This document shows, one piece after another, positions 7,091-16,463 of a stretch of 64,000 nucleotides of DNA; within the stretch, counting starts at the first letter, position 1, and each line of letters opens with the position of its first letter. The DNA lies in NCBI RefSeq assembly GCF_024347595.1, contig NZ_AP025506.1, positions 1,116,001 to 1,180,000 of the forward strand. The letters are read 5' to 3'. The notes under the pieces were generated by a model. That model saw only the letters and a list, made by a program, of their open reading frames with translations, was not told the origin of the DNA and made no database searches. The position numbers and the translations under genes are program-made. Origin of the DNA: Vibrio pomeroyi. GTDB lineage: Bacteria > Pseudomonadota > Gammaproteobacteria > Enterobacterales > Vibrionaceae.

Positions 7091-10000
7091 ATGAAAATCA
7101 TAGAGACTATTTCCAATACTCGACTGCTCATCTTGATGACAGCGTTGCTGATGGTGAGTGGTATTTCTGCGTTTATGACGCTGCCACGCGCAGAAGACCC
7201 TGTCATCATCAACCGTTATGCAAACATCATAACCAGCTTTCCCGGTGCCAGTGCCGAACGTGTAGAAACCTTAGTCACTGAGGTGATTGAGAACAAGTTA
7301 CGTGAGCTGAGTGAAGTTAAACTGGTGAGCTCAACTTCAAGGCCGAGCGTGTCGATTGTTACGCTTGAGCTTAATGACACCATCACCGAGCCTGAACCGG
7401 TTTGGTCACAAGCGCGCGACAAACTGTCTGATATCGAATCCATTTTACCTGCGGGTGCGCATTCTCCCGATCTCGACAGCGACCATACCTACGCATTTAC
7501 AACCATTGCTTCTCTGACTTGGTCTGGTGCAGGCGAGCCAGACCGATTAACACTCGGGCGCTATGCCAAAGAACTGGCTAAGCGATTACGAACTTTGTCG
7601 GGTACTGAATTCGTTGACGAATATGGGATGCCACAAGAAGAAATCCAGATAAGTCTACGAACGGCTGATGCGGCAGCGCTTGGGCGTTCGAGTGCTAATA
7701 TCGCCGAATCTTTAGAAGGCGCAGATGCTAAGAACTCGGCGGGTGAATTGGTCAGTGCTTATTCTCGTTTTGGTTTAGAGATTGAATCGGAACTTGATTC
7801 GATTGAACGTATTAAACAAGTCCCAATCGCGACTGACAGCAATGGTCATATCATCCGCATGGAAGACATTGCATCGGTGAGGCGTGGCGAGAAAACCCCA
7901 CAAGACCAGATTGCCATTATTGATGGTGAACCGGGTGTGATTGTCGCCGCAAGAATGCATCCTGATCTCCGAGTCGATAACTGGACGTCGCGAGCAAATG
8001 CTCTGATTGAGAAGTTTCAACAAGAACTGCCAAGCAATATCGATGTCACCGTGTTGTTCAATCAGCAAGGCTATACCGAAACTCGTTTAGACGATTTAGG
8101 CAAGAGCTTGATGACCGGTTTTGGCTTGATCTTGATTGTTCTGTTCGTGACCTTAGGTGTGCGCGCCGCAATATTGGTGGCGATTTCTCTGCCACTGACT
8201 TCACTTCTTACGCTGTCGATCATGAAGATGACCGGTGTGCCAATAAACCAGATGTCGGTGACGGGCTTAATTGTTGCACTCGGGATCATGGTGGATAACG
8301 CGGTGGTGATGGTTGATACCATTCAGGCATATCGCTTGAAAGGGCAACAGCGAGCGGAAGCGACCATGAATGCGTTGAAACATTTATGGGTGCCGTTACT
8401 GGGCTCAACATTAACCACGGTATTGGCGTTTGCACCGATTATTCTAATGCCGGGTGCATCGGGTGAGTTTGTCGGTGGTATTGCGATTACTGTGTCGTTC
8501 TCATTGATCGGTTCTTATGTAATTTCGCATACCTTGATTGCAGGTTTAGCGACCAAGCTACTGCCGAAACAACTCAGTGATGTCGATAAGAAAGGGCAGC
8601 ACCGTTGGTACATGACGGGCTTAAGAATCCCCGCTTTAACACGTTGGTTTTCGTCTTCTGTTCGCTTTGGTGTCACGCATCCAATCATCACTATTGCTTT
8701 GGTTTTGTTGGTTCCGTTTACTGGCTACTGGAGTATGTCCCAGCTGACTGAGCAGTTCTTCCCGCCATCAGATAGAGACATGTTTGAGATTCAGGTATAC
8801 ATGCCGCCTCAAGCTAGCATTTATGCGACGAAAAATACCTCTGAAAAAATAGACGACATCATTCATCGCTATCCAGAAGTGGAGCGTATTGATTGGCTAG
8901 TGGGCGCTAACTTCCCATCTTTCTATTACAACTTGCAGGCAAGGCAAAATAATGCGCCTTACTTCTCTCAAGCTATGGTCAAAACAGAGAACTTTGACCA
9001 AGCCAATGCGCTGATTCCTGAGTTGCAAAAGGTGTTAGATAACGAGGTGCCGGAAGCACAAATCTTGGTACGGAAGCTTAATCAAGGGCCTCCATTTACT
9101 GCGCCCGTTGAGCTGCGTGTTTATGGTGAAAACCTCGATACATTAAAAGCGATTGGTGAAGATGTTCGACTGATTCTGGCAGGTGTTCCTCATGTGACTC
9201 ACACACGAGAAACATTGCAACCAGGTACGCCTAAGGTGTGGTTGAAGGTCGATGAAGACACGGCAAAACTCAACGGTATATCACTGAATCAGTTTGCTGG
9301 TATGCTGCAAACTACGCTAACTGGTCGTGAAAGTGGCTCAGTGATTGAGGGCAGTGAATCGGTGCCGATTCGTGTTCGTGTCGCAGATGATGCGCGTGAA
9401 AATCTAGCGCACTTAAGCAATATTCGTTTGCCGATCAGTTCTGATGTTTACTCAACGGGGATTAACGTTTCGACTCTGGCAGAGCTTGAACTGACGACCA
9501 GTCGCGGCGCGATTACTCGTCGTAACGGGCAACGAGTGAATACTATTGAAGGTTACATTGAAGCGGGTGTTTTACCTCAAACCGTGCTTAATGAATTCCA
9601 GAAACGCTTAGAAAGCTATGAGATGCCATCGGGTTATACGATTGGTTTTGGTGGTGAATCCGCTGAGCGTGACAATTCAGTCAACAGCCTTATCTCGAAT
9701 GTCGCCGTTGTGGTGGTATTGATGGTGTTGGTGGTGGTGATGTCGTTCAACTCGTTCCGAATGAGTAGCATCATCTTCATGGTTGCGGGATTGGCTGGTG
9801 GTCTAGGGTTACTGTCGGTGTGGATCTTCGGTTATCCATTTGGTTTTACGGTGATCATCGCCATGCTCGGGATTGCGGGCTTAGCGATTAACGCTGCCAT
9901 CGTGATTCTGACGGAATTGAAACTCGATGAACAAGCTTCATCAGGCAATGTGGATGCGGTAGTTGAGGCGGTGATGTCGTGTACGCGTCATATCAGCTCA

Positions 10001-10189
10001 ACCACGATTACGACGGTTGGGGGCTTTATGCCCTTGATCATCGCTGGTGGTGGCTTTTGGCCTCCGTTCGCGGTCGCGATTGTTGGCGGAACCGTGTTAA
10101 CCACGCTTATTTCTTTCTACTTTGTGCCTGTGGTTTATCACTTAATGACTAAAAATCAGAGCAAGAAAGTCGTCACAGCAACAGCATAA
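7091..10189 (+). CDS. RND-family multidrug efflux permease
   Basis: The protein has 1032 residues, the full RND length. TM1 lies near residues 10-30 (LLILMTALLMVSGI), followed by the pore domain (LPRAEDPVIINRYANIITSFPGASAERVETLVTEVIE), the TM2-6 bundle (~335-470) with the proton-relay signature GLIVALGIMVDNAVVMVDTI in TM4, a second large periplasmic loop and the TM8-12 bundle (~860-1020). The Asp in VDNAVV corresponds to the essential proton-relay Asp of AcrB-type pumps. Its substrates are unknown. It is co-transcribed with the adaptor gene upstream. Confidence 0.93.
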   Translation: MKIIETISNTRLLILMTALLMVSGISAFMTLPRAEDPVIINRYANIITSFPGASAERVETLVTEVIENKLRELSEVKLVSSTSRPSVSIVTLELNDTITEPEPVWSQARDKLSDIESILPAGAHSPDLDSDHTYAFTTIASLTWSGAGEPDRLTLGRYAKELAKRLRTLSGTEFVDEYGMPQEEIQISLRTADAAALGRSSANIAESLEGADAKNSAGELVSAYSRFGLEIESELDSIERIKQVPIATDSNGHIIRMEDIASVRRGEKTPQDQIAIIDGEPGVIVAARMHPDLRVDNWTSRANALIEKFQQELPSNIDVTVLFNQQGYTETRLDDLGKSLMTGFGLILIVLFVTLGVRAAILVAISLPLTSLLTLSIMKMTGVPINQMSVTGLIVALGIMVDNAVVMVDTIQAYRLKGQQRAEATMNALKHLWVPLLGSTLTTVLAFAPIILMPGASGEFVGGIAITVSFSLIGSYVISHTLIAGLATKLLPKQLSDVDKKGQHRWYMTGLRIPALTRWFSSSVRFGVTHPIITIALVLLVPFTGYWSMSQLTEQFFPPSDRDMFEIQVYMPPQASIYATKNTSEKIDDIIHRYPEVERIDWLVGANFPSFYYNLQARQNNAPYFSQAMVKTENFDQANALIPELQKVLDNEVPEAQILVRKLNQGPPFTAPVELRVYGENLDTLKAIGEDVRLILAGVPHVTHTRETLQPGTPKVWLKVDEDTAKLNGISLNQFAGMLQTTLTGRESGSVIEGSESVPIRVRVADDARENLAHLSNIRLPISSDVYSTGINVSTLAELELTTSRGAITRRNGQRVNTIEGYIEAGVLPQTVLNEFQKRLESYEMPSGYTIGFGGESAERDNSVNSLISNVAVVVVLMVLVVVMSFNSFRMSSIIFMVAGLAGGLGLLSVWIFGYPFGFTVIIAMLGIAGLAINAAIVILTELKLDEQASSGNVDAVVEAVMSCTRHISSTTITTVGGFMPLIIAGGGFWPPFAVAIVGGTVLTTLISFYFVPVVYHLMTKNQSKKVVTATA

Positions 10190-10206
10190 TCCCTCTCTTA
10201 ATGACT

Positions 10207-10234
10207 ATTACTCCTCTCTTTTGAGGGGAGTAAT
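10207..10234. terminator. Strong hairpin after the RND operon, no T-run
   Basis: The stem is ATTACTCCTCTC with GAGGGGAGTAAT, 12 bp including one T-G pair, and the loop is TTTT. It starts 17 nt after the RND permease stop. No U-tract follows on either strand, so it may be a transcript-end stabiliser rather than a classic terminator. Confidence 0.55.
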
Positions 10235-10920
10235 ACCCACTTGAAACAGATCAAAATACTCATCAAATCGGCTTTTTAGGTCGATCTTTGCCATTAATTC
10301 TCGACACCTAACTGGCATTATTATCAATGAAAAGCAGTGTGTTATTCGAGTGGTTAATGAGTTGCTGGTCAGAGTAATATCTTTTCTAAATACCATTAAA
10401 ATTCTATGTGAATTCATAAATTTGATAATCGTCACACTTTGTTTAATTCGCTATTTCTAATGTACTCAAACATCACTTCGCTTCGTCATTGTTGGTCGCT
10501 AGTTTCTAAGATTCTTACTCATCCCTTATCAGTGTTGGTTTTACGCGTGTAGCACGCCTATGTCGTGCGGCTGATTTTCTATCTATTTCCCATGTTTCAC
10601 TTTCATAACTGGAAGGTTAGTTTCCAAGTTTGTTTGGTGAGCTTTCAATTTCGACTCCTCATAATGCGCCAAATGTAACAATGTGTTTCAAAGTGTAACA
10701 ATTAAGTCATATTTTTTGTGTGGTTTTAACCGTGCGGCAATGTTTCGGCTACGCTGTGCTGTCGTTTTAATTTGGCAGTTTTAACTATGCAGAGATGGGT
10801 TTAATTCCGTTTCGCTTTGAGATGCGTCGTTTCACATGCTCAACACATAAATATTCTAATGACCATGACAACCAGTACTCGGGCGTTCGTTCTGAGGCTG
10901 GATAACCATCGAGAAAGTTA
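10235..10920. other. 686-bp intergenic region upstream of cyoA
   Basis: No credible gene is seen; the only sizeable frame (about 10208-10435, minus) has no family character and no ribosome binding site. The region is A+T-rich. It contains a direct repeat of TGTAACA (10674-10680 and 10694-10700, 20 bp apart), which recalls the GTTA repeats bound by ArcA when read on the other strand. It must carry the cyo promoter. ArcA control of cyo is known in E. coli; here it is inference. Confidence 0.5.
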
Positions 10921-11817
10921 ATGGAAGCTTCAAGATATAAACGCATTTTATCGAGAGCAAATCTGTCGAGGATTGGTTTGGTGGGAACCGTCCTGATGCT
11001 CGAAGGATGTAACTCCGCATTGCTCGACCCAAAAGGTAGCGTTGGCGTTCAGGAAAAGGAGCTGATTATCACGGCTTTGTTGCTGATGCTAATAGTCGTC
11101 ATCCCCGTGATTCTGATGACCATCTACTTTGCTTATAGATACCGCGAAAGTAATACCACAGAAGAGTATGCACCTGACTGGGCGCACTCAACCAAGATCG
11201 AAGTGGTGGTATGGACGATTCCAATCATCATCATCGCGATTCTTGCCACCATCACTTGGCGAACAACACATGAACTAGAGCCTTCAAAGCCTCTGGAAAG
11301 TGATGTGCAACCTATGGTGATCGAAGTGGTCTCTCTGGACTGGAAGTGGCTGTTCATCTATCCGGAGCAAAACATTGCGACGGTTAACTATGTTGCGTTC
11401 CCGAAAGATGTTCCGGTGACGTTTAAGCTAACTTCAGACAACATCATGAACGCGTTCTTTATCCCGCGTCTTGGTTCGCAGATCTATGCGATGCCGGGAA
11501 TGGTGACCAAGCTGAACTTGATTGCTAACCATGAAGGTGACTTCAAAGGTTTTGCATCGAACTACAGTGGTAAAGGGTTCTCGCAGATGAAATTCACTGC
11601 ATCAGCCATGCCTGATCAAGTGGCATTTCTAAACTGGGTGGAAAAAGTGAAAGCAAGCCCTGACCGCATTGAAGATTGGGAGCAGTTCCGTTCATTGGCT
11701 GCGCCAAGTGTGGCTGAACCCGTCACTCTGTTCTCCAGTATCCCACCATTTTTATTCACCGATGTCGTGACCCAGCACCCTGGTTCAATGAACTGTTTGC
11801 CGGAAACCCAAGGATAA
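10921..11817 (+). CDS. cyoA: Cytochrome bo3 ubiquinol oxidase subunit II
   Basis: The protein has 298 residues. A lipoprotein signal ends in LEGC (Cys30) and is followed by [12 protein letters not shown], characteristic of CyoA. Two membrane helices (~47-70 and ~92-113) precede the periplasmic cupredoxin domain ([56 protein letters not shown]). As in other quinol oxidases, that domain lacks the full CuA ligand set. It is the first gene of cyoABCDE; cyoB follows after 5 nt. Confidence 0.96.
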   Translation: MEASRYKRILSRANLSRIGLVGTVLMLEGCNSALLDPKGSVGVQEKELIITALLLMLIVVIPVILMTIYFAYRYRESNTTEEYAPDWAHSTKIEVVVWTIPIIIIAILATITWRTTHELEPSKPLESDVQPMVIEVVSLDWKWLFIYPEQNIATVNYVAFPKDVPVTFKLTSDNIMNAFFIPRLGSQIYAMPGMVTKLNLIANHEGDFKGFASNYSGKGFSQMKFTASAMPDQVAFLNWVEKVKASPDRIEDWEQFRSLAAPSVAEPVTLFSSIPPFLFTDVVTQHPGSMNCLPETQG

Positions 11818-11822
11818 TCGTC

Positions 11823-13904
11823 ATGTTTGGAAGATTAACTCTAGACTCAATTCCCTACCACGAACCCATTATTTTGGTCACGTTAACCATGATCGCTCTA
11901 GTGGGCAGTTTAGTGGTGTATGCGGTAACCAAAGCCGGTAAGTGGCAATACCTTTGGAATGAATGGTTTACTTCTGTAGACCACAAAAAATTGGGCTTCA
12001 TGTACATTGCTGTAGCAATGGTGATGTTAGTTCGTGGCTTTGCCGATGCGGTCATGATGCGTAGTCAGCAATTGCTTTCTGCTGCCGGTGAAACGGGCTA
12101 TTTACCGCCACATCACTACGACCAGATCTTCACGGCTCACGGCGTGATCATGATTTTCTTCGTAGCGATGCCTTTGGTTATCGGTTTGATGAACATCATC
12201 GTGCCGCTGCAAATCGGTGCTCGTGATGTTGCATTCCCTTATCTGAATAACCTGAGCTTCTGGCTGTTTGTTGTGGGTATTATCCTCACCAACATGTCGC
12301 TGGGCTTGGGTGAATTTGGCCGTACGGGTTGGTTGGCGTATCCGCCGCTTTCCGGCATTGAGGCAAGCCCTGGAGTGGGTGTCGATTACTGGATATGGGC
12401 GCTGCAAATATCTGGTGTGGGTACCACATTAACGGGTGTGAACTTCTTCGCGACTATTTTGCGCATGCGTACTCCGTCTATGCCAATGATGAAGATGCCA
12501 GTATTCACGTGGGCGTCTCTGTGTGCCAACATCCTGATCATCATCTCTTTCCCAATCCTGACGGTGACCATCGCGTTACTGACTTTGGATAGATACATCG
12601 GCACGCACTTCTTCACCAATGACCTTGGTGGCAACGTGATGATGTATGTGAATCTGATTTGGGCATGGGGACACCCTGAGGTGTACATCCTAATCTTGCC
12701 TATCTTCGGTGTGTTTTCTGAAGTGACTGCAACCTTCTCTCGCAAAAAACTGTTTGGTTATACCTCGCTGGTATGGGCGACGGTGGCTATCACTATCCTT
12801 GCGTTTGTGGTTTGGCTGCATCACTTCTTTACCATGGGTTCAGGCGCCAATGTGAATGCCTTCTTCGGCATCGCAACCATGATTATCTCTATCCCGACCG
12901 GGGTTAAGATTTTCAACTGGTTGTTCACTATGTACAAAGGTCGCATCCGTTTCACAACGCCTATGCTGTGGACAGTTGGCTTCCTTATCACCTTCACCGT
13001 TGGTGGTATGACGGGCGTGTTAATGGCGGTACCGGGCGCAGATTTCATTCTGCATAACTCAGTATTCCTGATTGCGCACTTCCACAACGTAATCATCGGT
13101 GGCGTAGTATTCGGTTGTTTTGCTGCGATTGGTTACTGGTTCCCGAAAGCGACCGGTTTCACTCTTAACGAGCTTTGGGGTAAACGCGCATTCTACTGCT
13201 GGATCATCGGTTTCTTGATGGCGTTCTTACCGCTTTACGCTCTGGGCTTTATGGGCATGACGCGTCGTTTGAGCCAAGACATCAACCCTGAGTTCTTCCC
13301 TCTACTGGCGGTTGCAGCTGCAGGTACAGGCGTAATTGCGATGGGTGTTGTTTGTCAGTTCGTTCAAATTTACGTGAGTGTTCGTGACCGAGACCAAAAC
13401 CGAGATCTAACGGGTGACCCGTGGGGCGGACGTACCTTTGAATGGGCAACGTCTTCACCACCGCCGTTCTACAACTTTGCAAAACTGCCTAAGGGCGATG
13501 AGCTAGATGCATTCTGGTATCAAAAGCAAAGTGGTGAGTTTGACCCAACTCAGGAAGAAGAATACGAACGTATTCATATGCCGAAGAACACACCGACAGG
13601 CATTTATGTATCGGCATGGGCGTTGGCATTTGGCTTCGCAATGATTTGGTACATCTGGTGGTTAGCAGCAGCAAGCTTGGTAGGTATCGTGGTGACGTGT
13701 ATTCAACACAGCTACAACGACGATGTGGACTACTACGTTGAAGTTGAAGAGATCAAAGCGATTGAAGCGGCTCGACGTGCACAGCTTGAAGAAGCTAAGA
13801 AACAGTCAGTGAAAGGCGACAACTCTGGTCGTGGTAGCAGCGCTGACGGTGACAGTGATAACAACGAAAACAAAGATGATTTGGAGACGACGTATGCAAG
13901 CTAA
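11823..13904 (+). CDS. cyoB: Cytochrome bo3 ubiquinol oxidase subunit I
   Basis: The protein has 693 residues. It is the catalytic subunit, reducing O2 to water and pumping protons. Visible signatures are the quinol-site and low-spin heme region [13 protein letters not shown]...[14 protein letters not shown], the CuB His/cross-linked Tyr motif [12 protein letters not shown], the HHFFTMG pair, and HFHNVIIGG, whose His residues bind the two hemes. The family usually ends near residue 660. This one has an extra ~40-residue polar tail ([19 protein letters not shown]... to DDLETTYAS), rich in Ser, Asp and Asn. The last 11 bp overlap cyoC. Confidence 0.97.
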   Translation: MFGRLTLDSIPYHEPIILVTLTMIALVGSLVVYAVTKAGKWQYLWNEWFTSVDHKKLGFMYIAVAMVMLVRGFADAVMMRSQQLLSAAGETGYLPPHHYDQIFTAHGVIMIFFVAMPLVIGLMNIIVPLQIGARDVAFPYLNNLSFWLFVVGIILTNMSLGLGEFGRTGWLAYPPLSGIEASPGVGVDYWIWALQISGVGTTLTGVNFFATILRMRTPSMPMMKMPVFTWASLCANILIIISFPILTVTIALLTLDRYIGTHFFTNDLGGNVMMYVNLIWAWGHPEVYILILPIFGVFSEVTATFSRKKLFGYTSLVWATVAITILAFVVWLHHFFTMGSGANVNAFFGIATMIISIPTGVKIFNWLFTMYKGRIRFTTPMLWTVGFLITFTVGGMTGVLMAVPGADFILHNSVFLIAHFHNVIIGGVVFGCFAAIGYWFPKATGFTLNELWGKRAFYCWIIGFLMAFLPLYALGFMGMTRRLSQDINPEFFPLLAVAAAGTGVIAMGVVCQFVQIYVSVRDRDQNRDLTGDPWGGRTFEWATSSPPPFYNFAKLPKGDELDAFWYQKQSGEFDPTQEEEYERIHMPKNTPTGIYVSAWALAFGFAMIWYIWWLAAASLVGIVVTCIQHSYNDDVDYYVEVEEIKAIEAARRAQLEEAKKQSVKGDNSGRGSSADGDSDNNENKDDLETTYAS

Positions 13905-14511
13905 TACTCCGTCACACACTTATGATCTTGCACACTCGCATGATCATCACCACGAAGCTGCGGGCAACAAGTTGTTCGGCTTCTGGGTTTACTTGATGAG
14001 TGACTGTGTCCTGTTTGCCACGCTTTTCGCGACTTATGCCGTGCTTGAGAGTGGATCAATCGCAGGCCCTACAGGCAAAGACATCTTTGAACTGCCATTT
14101 GTGTTTGTCGAAACCATGATGCTGCTGTTCAGTAGTATCACCTTTGGCTTTGGCATGATTGCAATGAAGCGAAAAGATGTTTTAGGACTGAAGCGATGGA
14201 TCAAAGTGACTTTCTTATTGGGCTTAGCCTTTATCTGTATGGAAGTGTATGAGTTCCATCACTTGATTGCAGAAGGCTATGGTCCTCAAGAGAGTGCGTT
14301 TCTTTCTGCGTTCTTTACCTTGGTTGGTACACACGGTTTGCACGTAACGTTCGGCCTTATCTGGATGGCAGTGGCTTATCACCAGCTTTCAACCAAAGGC
14401 TTGAACGACAACATGTCGATGCGTTTCCAGTGCTTGAGCTTGTTCTGGCACTTCCTTGATATTGTTTGGATTTGTGTATTTACCATCGTGTACTTAATGG
14501 GGGTGATGTAA
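13894..14511 (+). CDS. cyoC: Cytochrome bo3 ubiquinol oxidase subunit III
   Basis: The product has 205 residues starting at the ATG at 13894 (GGAG at 13883-13886), which matches the family length; the frame opens earlier but inside cyoB. Five membrane helices are visible, e.g. [26 protein letters not shown] and [16 protein letters not shown]. The N-terminus is His-rich ([10 protein letters not shown]). Subunit III stabilises subunit I. Its start overlaps the end of cyoB and its stop shares one base with the cyoD start, so translation is probably coupled. Confidence 0.95.
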   Translation: MQANTPSHTYDLAHSHDHHHEAAGNKLFGFWVYLMSDCVLFATLFATYAVLESGSIAGPTGKDIFELPFVFVETMMLLFSSITFGFGMIAMKRKDVLGLKRWIKVTFLLGLAFICMEVYEFHHLIAEGYGPQESAFLSAFFTLVGTHGLHVTFGLIWMAVAYHQLSTKGLNDNMSMRFQCLSLFWHFLDIVWICVFTIVYLMGVM

Positions 14512-14822
14512 TGGAACAGCATCTAGATAGCGGTGCAACGGATTACGTGAAAGGCTTTATTGCGTCACTAATTCTAACCATTATTCCGTTCTACATTGTG
14601 TGGGCACATGCGCTGCCAAGCACTGAAACTTACGTGATCTTGTTCGGTTGTGCGTTGGTACAGATCTTTGTGCACTTTAAGTACTTCTTGCACATGGAAG
14701 CGAAATCGTCCGATGGACGTTGGAACTTGGTGTCATTGATGTTTACCGCCATTGTTGTATTGATCCTTATCGCTGGCTCGGTATGGATCATCTACAACAT
14801 GAACGTCAACATGAAGTTGTAG
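14511..14822 (+). CDS. cyoD: Cytochrome bo3 ubiquinol oxidase subunit IV
   Basis: The protein has 103 residues from the ATG at 14511, which overlaps the cyoC stop as TAATG. Three membrane helices (GFIASLILTIIPFYIVWAHAL; YVILFGCALVQIFVHFKYFLHM; LVSLMFTAIVVLILIAGSVWIIYNMNVNM) match CyoD, including the typical QIFVHFKYFLHM and the closing MNVNM. It helps CuB insertion and assembly of subunit I. Confidence 0.95.
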   Translation: MEQHLDSGATDYVKGFIASLILTIIPFYIVWAHALPSTETYVILFGCALVQIFVHFKYFLHMEAKSSDGRWNLVSLMFTAIVVLILIAGSVWIIYNMNVNMKL

Positions 14823-14830
14823 GCTAGGGT

Positions 14831-15703
14831 ATGCTGAAAAGTTATTTGTCTATCACCAAACCGGGCATCATTTTCGGCAACCTGATTTCTGTTGCGGCGG
14901 GGTTCTTCCTCGCCGCAAAAACAGAACCAGCCAGTGCGATGTTGTTACTGACGACATTAGCGGGTGTAGGGCTTGTGATTGCATCAGGTTGTGTGGTGAA
15001 CAACATCTTTGACCGAGATATCGACCAGAAAATGAAACGAACCCAGAACCGTGAATTGGTTCAGGGCAACATCAACACAGACGTGGCATTTATCTATGCA
15101 TTGGTCATGTTGTTGGCAGGCACGGCGTTGCTGTTTCAATTCGTTAATCCGATGTCTGCGGTGGTGGTGTTGCTTGGCTATGTGTTTTACGTCTTTTTCT
15201 ACACCATGTGGTACAAGCGTAATTCGGTTTACGGCACCTTAGTGGGAAGCATCTCTGGCGCGGTTCCTCCATTGGTTGGCTACCTTGGCGTGACTAACTA
15301 CCTGAGCTTAGAAGCCGTTCTATTGTTCATCATGTTCTGTTTATGGCAGATGCCACACTCGTATGCGATTGCGATGTTCCGCATTCAAGACTACCGCGAT
15401 GCAGGTATACCTGTGTTACCGGTCAAAGAGGGTGTCGACAAAGCACATCAGCACATGAAAGCGTATGTTGTCGCGTTTGGCGCGGTTGCTCTGGGACTAT
15501 TTTTGCTCGGAGAAGCGGGTTACGAATACCTAGCGGTGTCGGCGGCTGTTTGTTTTATGTGGACCAAAGTGACATTCCGCAAGGTCGATTGCCTCAACTA
15601 CATTCAGTGGTCAAAGACTGTCTTCAAGGTCTCTCTTCTGGTGGTGATGAGCATCAGCGGCGTACTTGGACTGGAACTGATTCCGTTGCCTACGCTTTTT
15701 TGA
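14831..15703 (+). CDS. cyoE: Protoheme IX farnesyltransferase (heme O synthase)
   Basis: The protein has 290 residues. This UbiA-family membrane enzyme adds a farnesyl group to heme b to make heme O for the bo3 oxidase. The prenyl-diphosphate/Mg motif NNIFDRDIDQKMKRTQNR is intact, as is the second conserved region YKRNSVYGTLVGSISGAVPPLVGY and the PHSYAIAMFRIQDYRDAGIPVLPV loop. It has about nine membrane helices. It is the last gene of the operon, 8 nt after cyoD. Confidence 0.96.
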   Translation: MLKSYLSITKPGIIFGNLISVAAGFFLAAKTEPASAMLLLTTLAGVGLVIASGCVVNNIFDRDIDQKMKRTQNRELVQGNINTDVAFIYALVMLLAGTALLFQFVNPMSAVVVLLGYVFYVFFYTMWYKRNSVYGTLVGSISGAVPPLVGYLGVTNYLSLEAVLLFIMFCLWQMPHSYAIAMFRIQDYRDAGIPVLPVKEGVDKAHQHMKAYVVAFGAVALGLFLLGEAGYEYLAVSAAVCFMWTKVTFRKVDCLNYIQWSKTVFKVSLLVVMSISGVLGLELIPLPTLF

Positions 15704-15777
15704 TTTAGTTTTGTCGTTGAACCTTCAATGTTTTGAAATCCGAGCGTTCGACGACCTTTTATCTGTTCCGCTTTAAG

Positions 15778-16269
15778 CTATTGCTCTTCAAAAATATCAC
15801 CAAGCCAATCTTCAAGCTGTTCTCGTTTATCTTGTGGGCCGTTGATGATCACTAAGCCGTTTAGTATCGCGTGATCCCAAGAGATGGTGCCAGTTGCTAG
15901 CGCATCGAACACATCGAGTTCCGTAATCAGTAATAGATCTTCCTCGGTAGGCAAAGTATCTCTGCCTGACACATCGACACCCTTCTCAAACTTCACTTGG
16001 CTGTAATGACCTTTAATTGCTTCGAATAAATTGAACTCAATTTTGCTTGGGTGGGGTTTCGCAAGCGCAGCTTTGATGGCAAAGAGTCGAAAGTGATCTG
16101 GCTTATTGAGGTTGTTGAATTCATTGTCTTGTCTGGCTGTGATGACGTTGCCAAACACCTCGAGTGAACCGGGCTCTGTCACCAAACTAAATCCGGTATC
16201 TTGGTGAAGACCACAGGCAAACGTGAGTGAAGAGGAGAGTGAAAGAATCAAAGCAAATCGTTTTAACAT
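15778..16269 (-). CDS. Exported hypothetical protein
   Basis: The product has 163 residues when started at the ATG at 16267-16269; the frame continues upstream but the signal peptide (MLKRFALILSLSSSLTFACG) marks this start. The mature protein (FSLVTEPGSLEVFGNVITARQD... to EDWLGDIFEEQ) is acidic with no membrane segment. A Cys follows the hydrophobic stretch, but the lipobox (TFAC) is poor, so ordinary export is more likely than lipidation. It is convergent with cyoE. I do not recognise the family. Confidence 0.65.
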   Translation of the reverse strand: MLKRFALILSLSSSLTFACGLHQDTGFSLVTEPGSLEVFGNVITARQDNEFNNLNKPDHFRLFAIKAALAKPHPSKIEFNLFEAIKGHYSQVKFEKGVDVSGRDTLPTEEDLLLITELDVFDALATGTISWDHAILNGLVIINGPQDKREQLEDWLGDIFEEQ

Positions 16270-16330
16270 AATGGTTATCGAGACCTGTAAAAGGATTAAG
16301 AATCTGACGGCAGAAGCCGAACCTAACGAT

Positions 16331-16356
16331 AAAAAAGGGACCACAAAGGGTCCCTG
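16331..16356 (-). terminator. Terminator of the alkylsulfatase gene
   Basis: On the minus strand AGGGACC pairs with GGTCCCT around loop CTTTGTG and is followed by TTTTTTATC. It lies 108 bp after the stop of the alkylsulfatase gene, before the exported hypothetical gene. Confidence 0.75.
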
Positions 16357-16463
16357 TATTTGTTTGTCGTCCATGTGAAGCGGTCAGCGAATCGACTGAT
16401 AGATATTTAGCGAGATTGTTTGCTAAGTAGCTATCGTCGAAGAGCGACCGTTCGAGCTCGCTA

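Noticed and set aside
10208..10435. 75-residue minus-strand frame after the RND permease
   Set aside because: It has no ribosome binding site, no family character, and covers the hairpin at 10207-10234; most likely chance.
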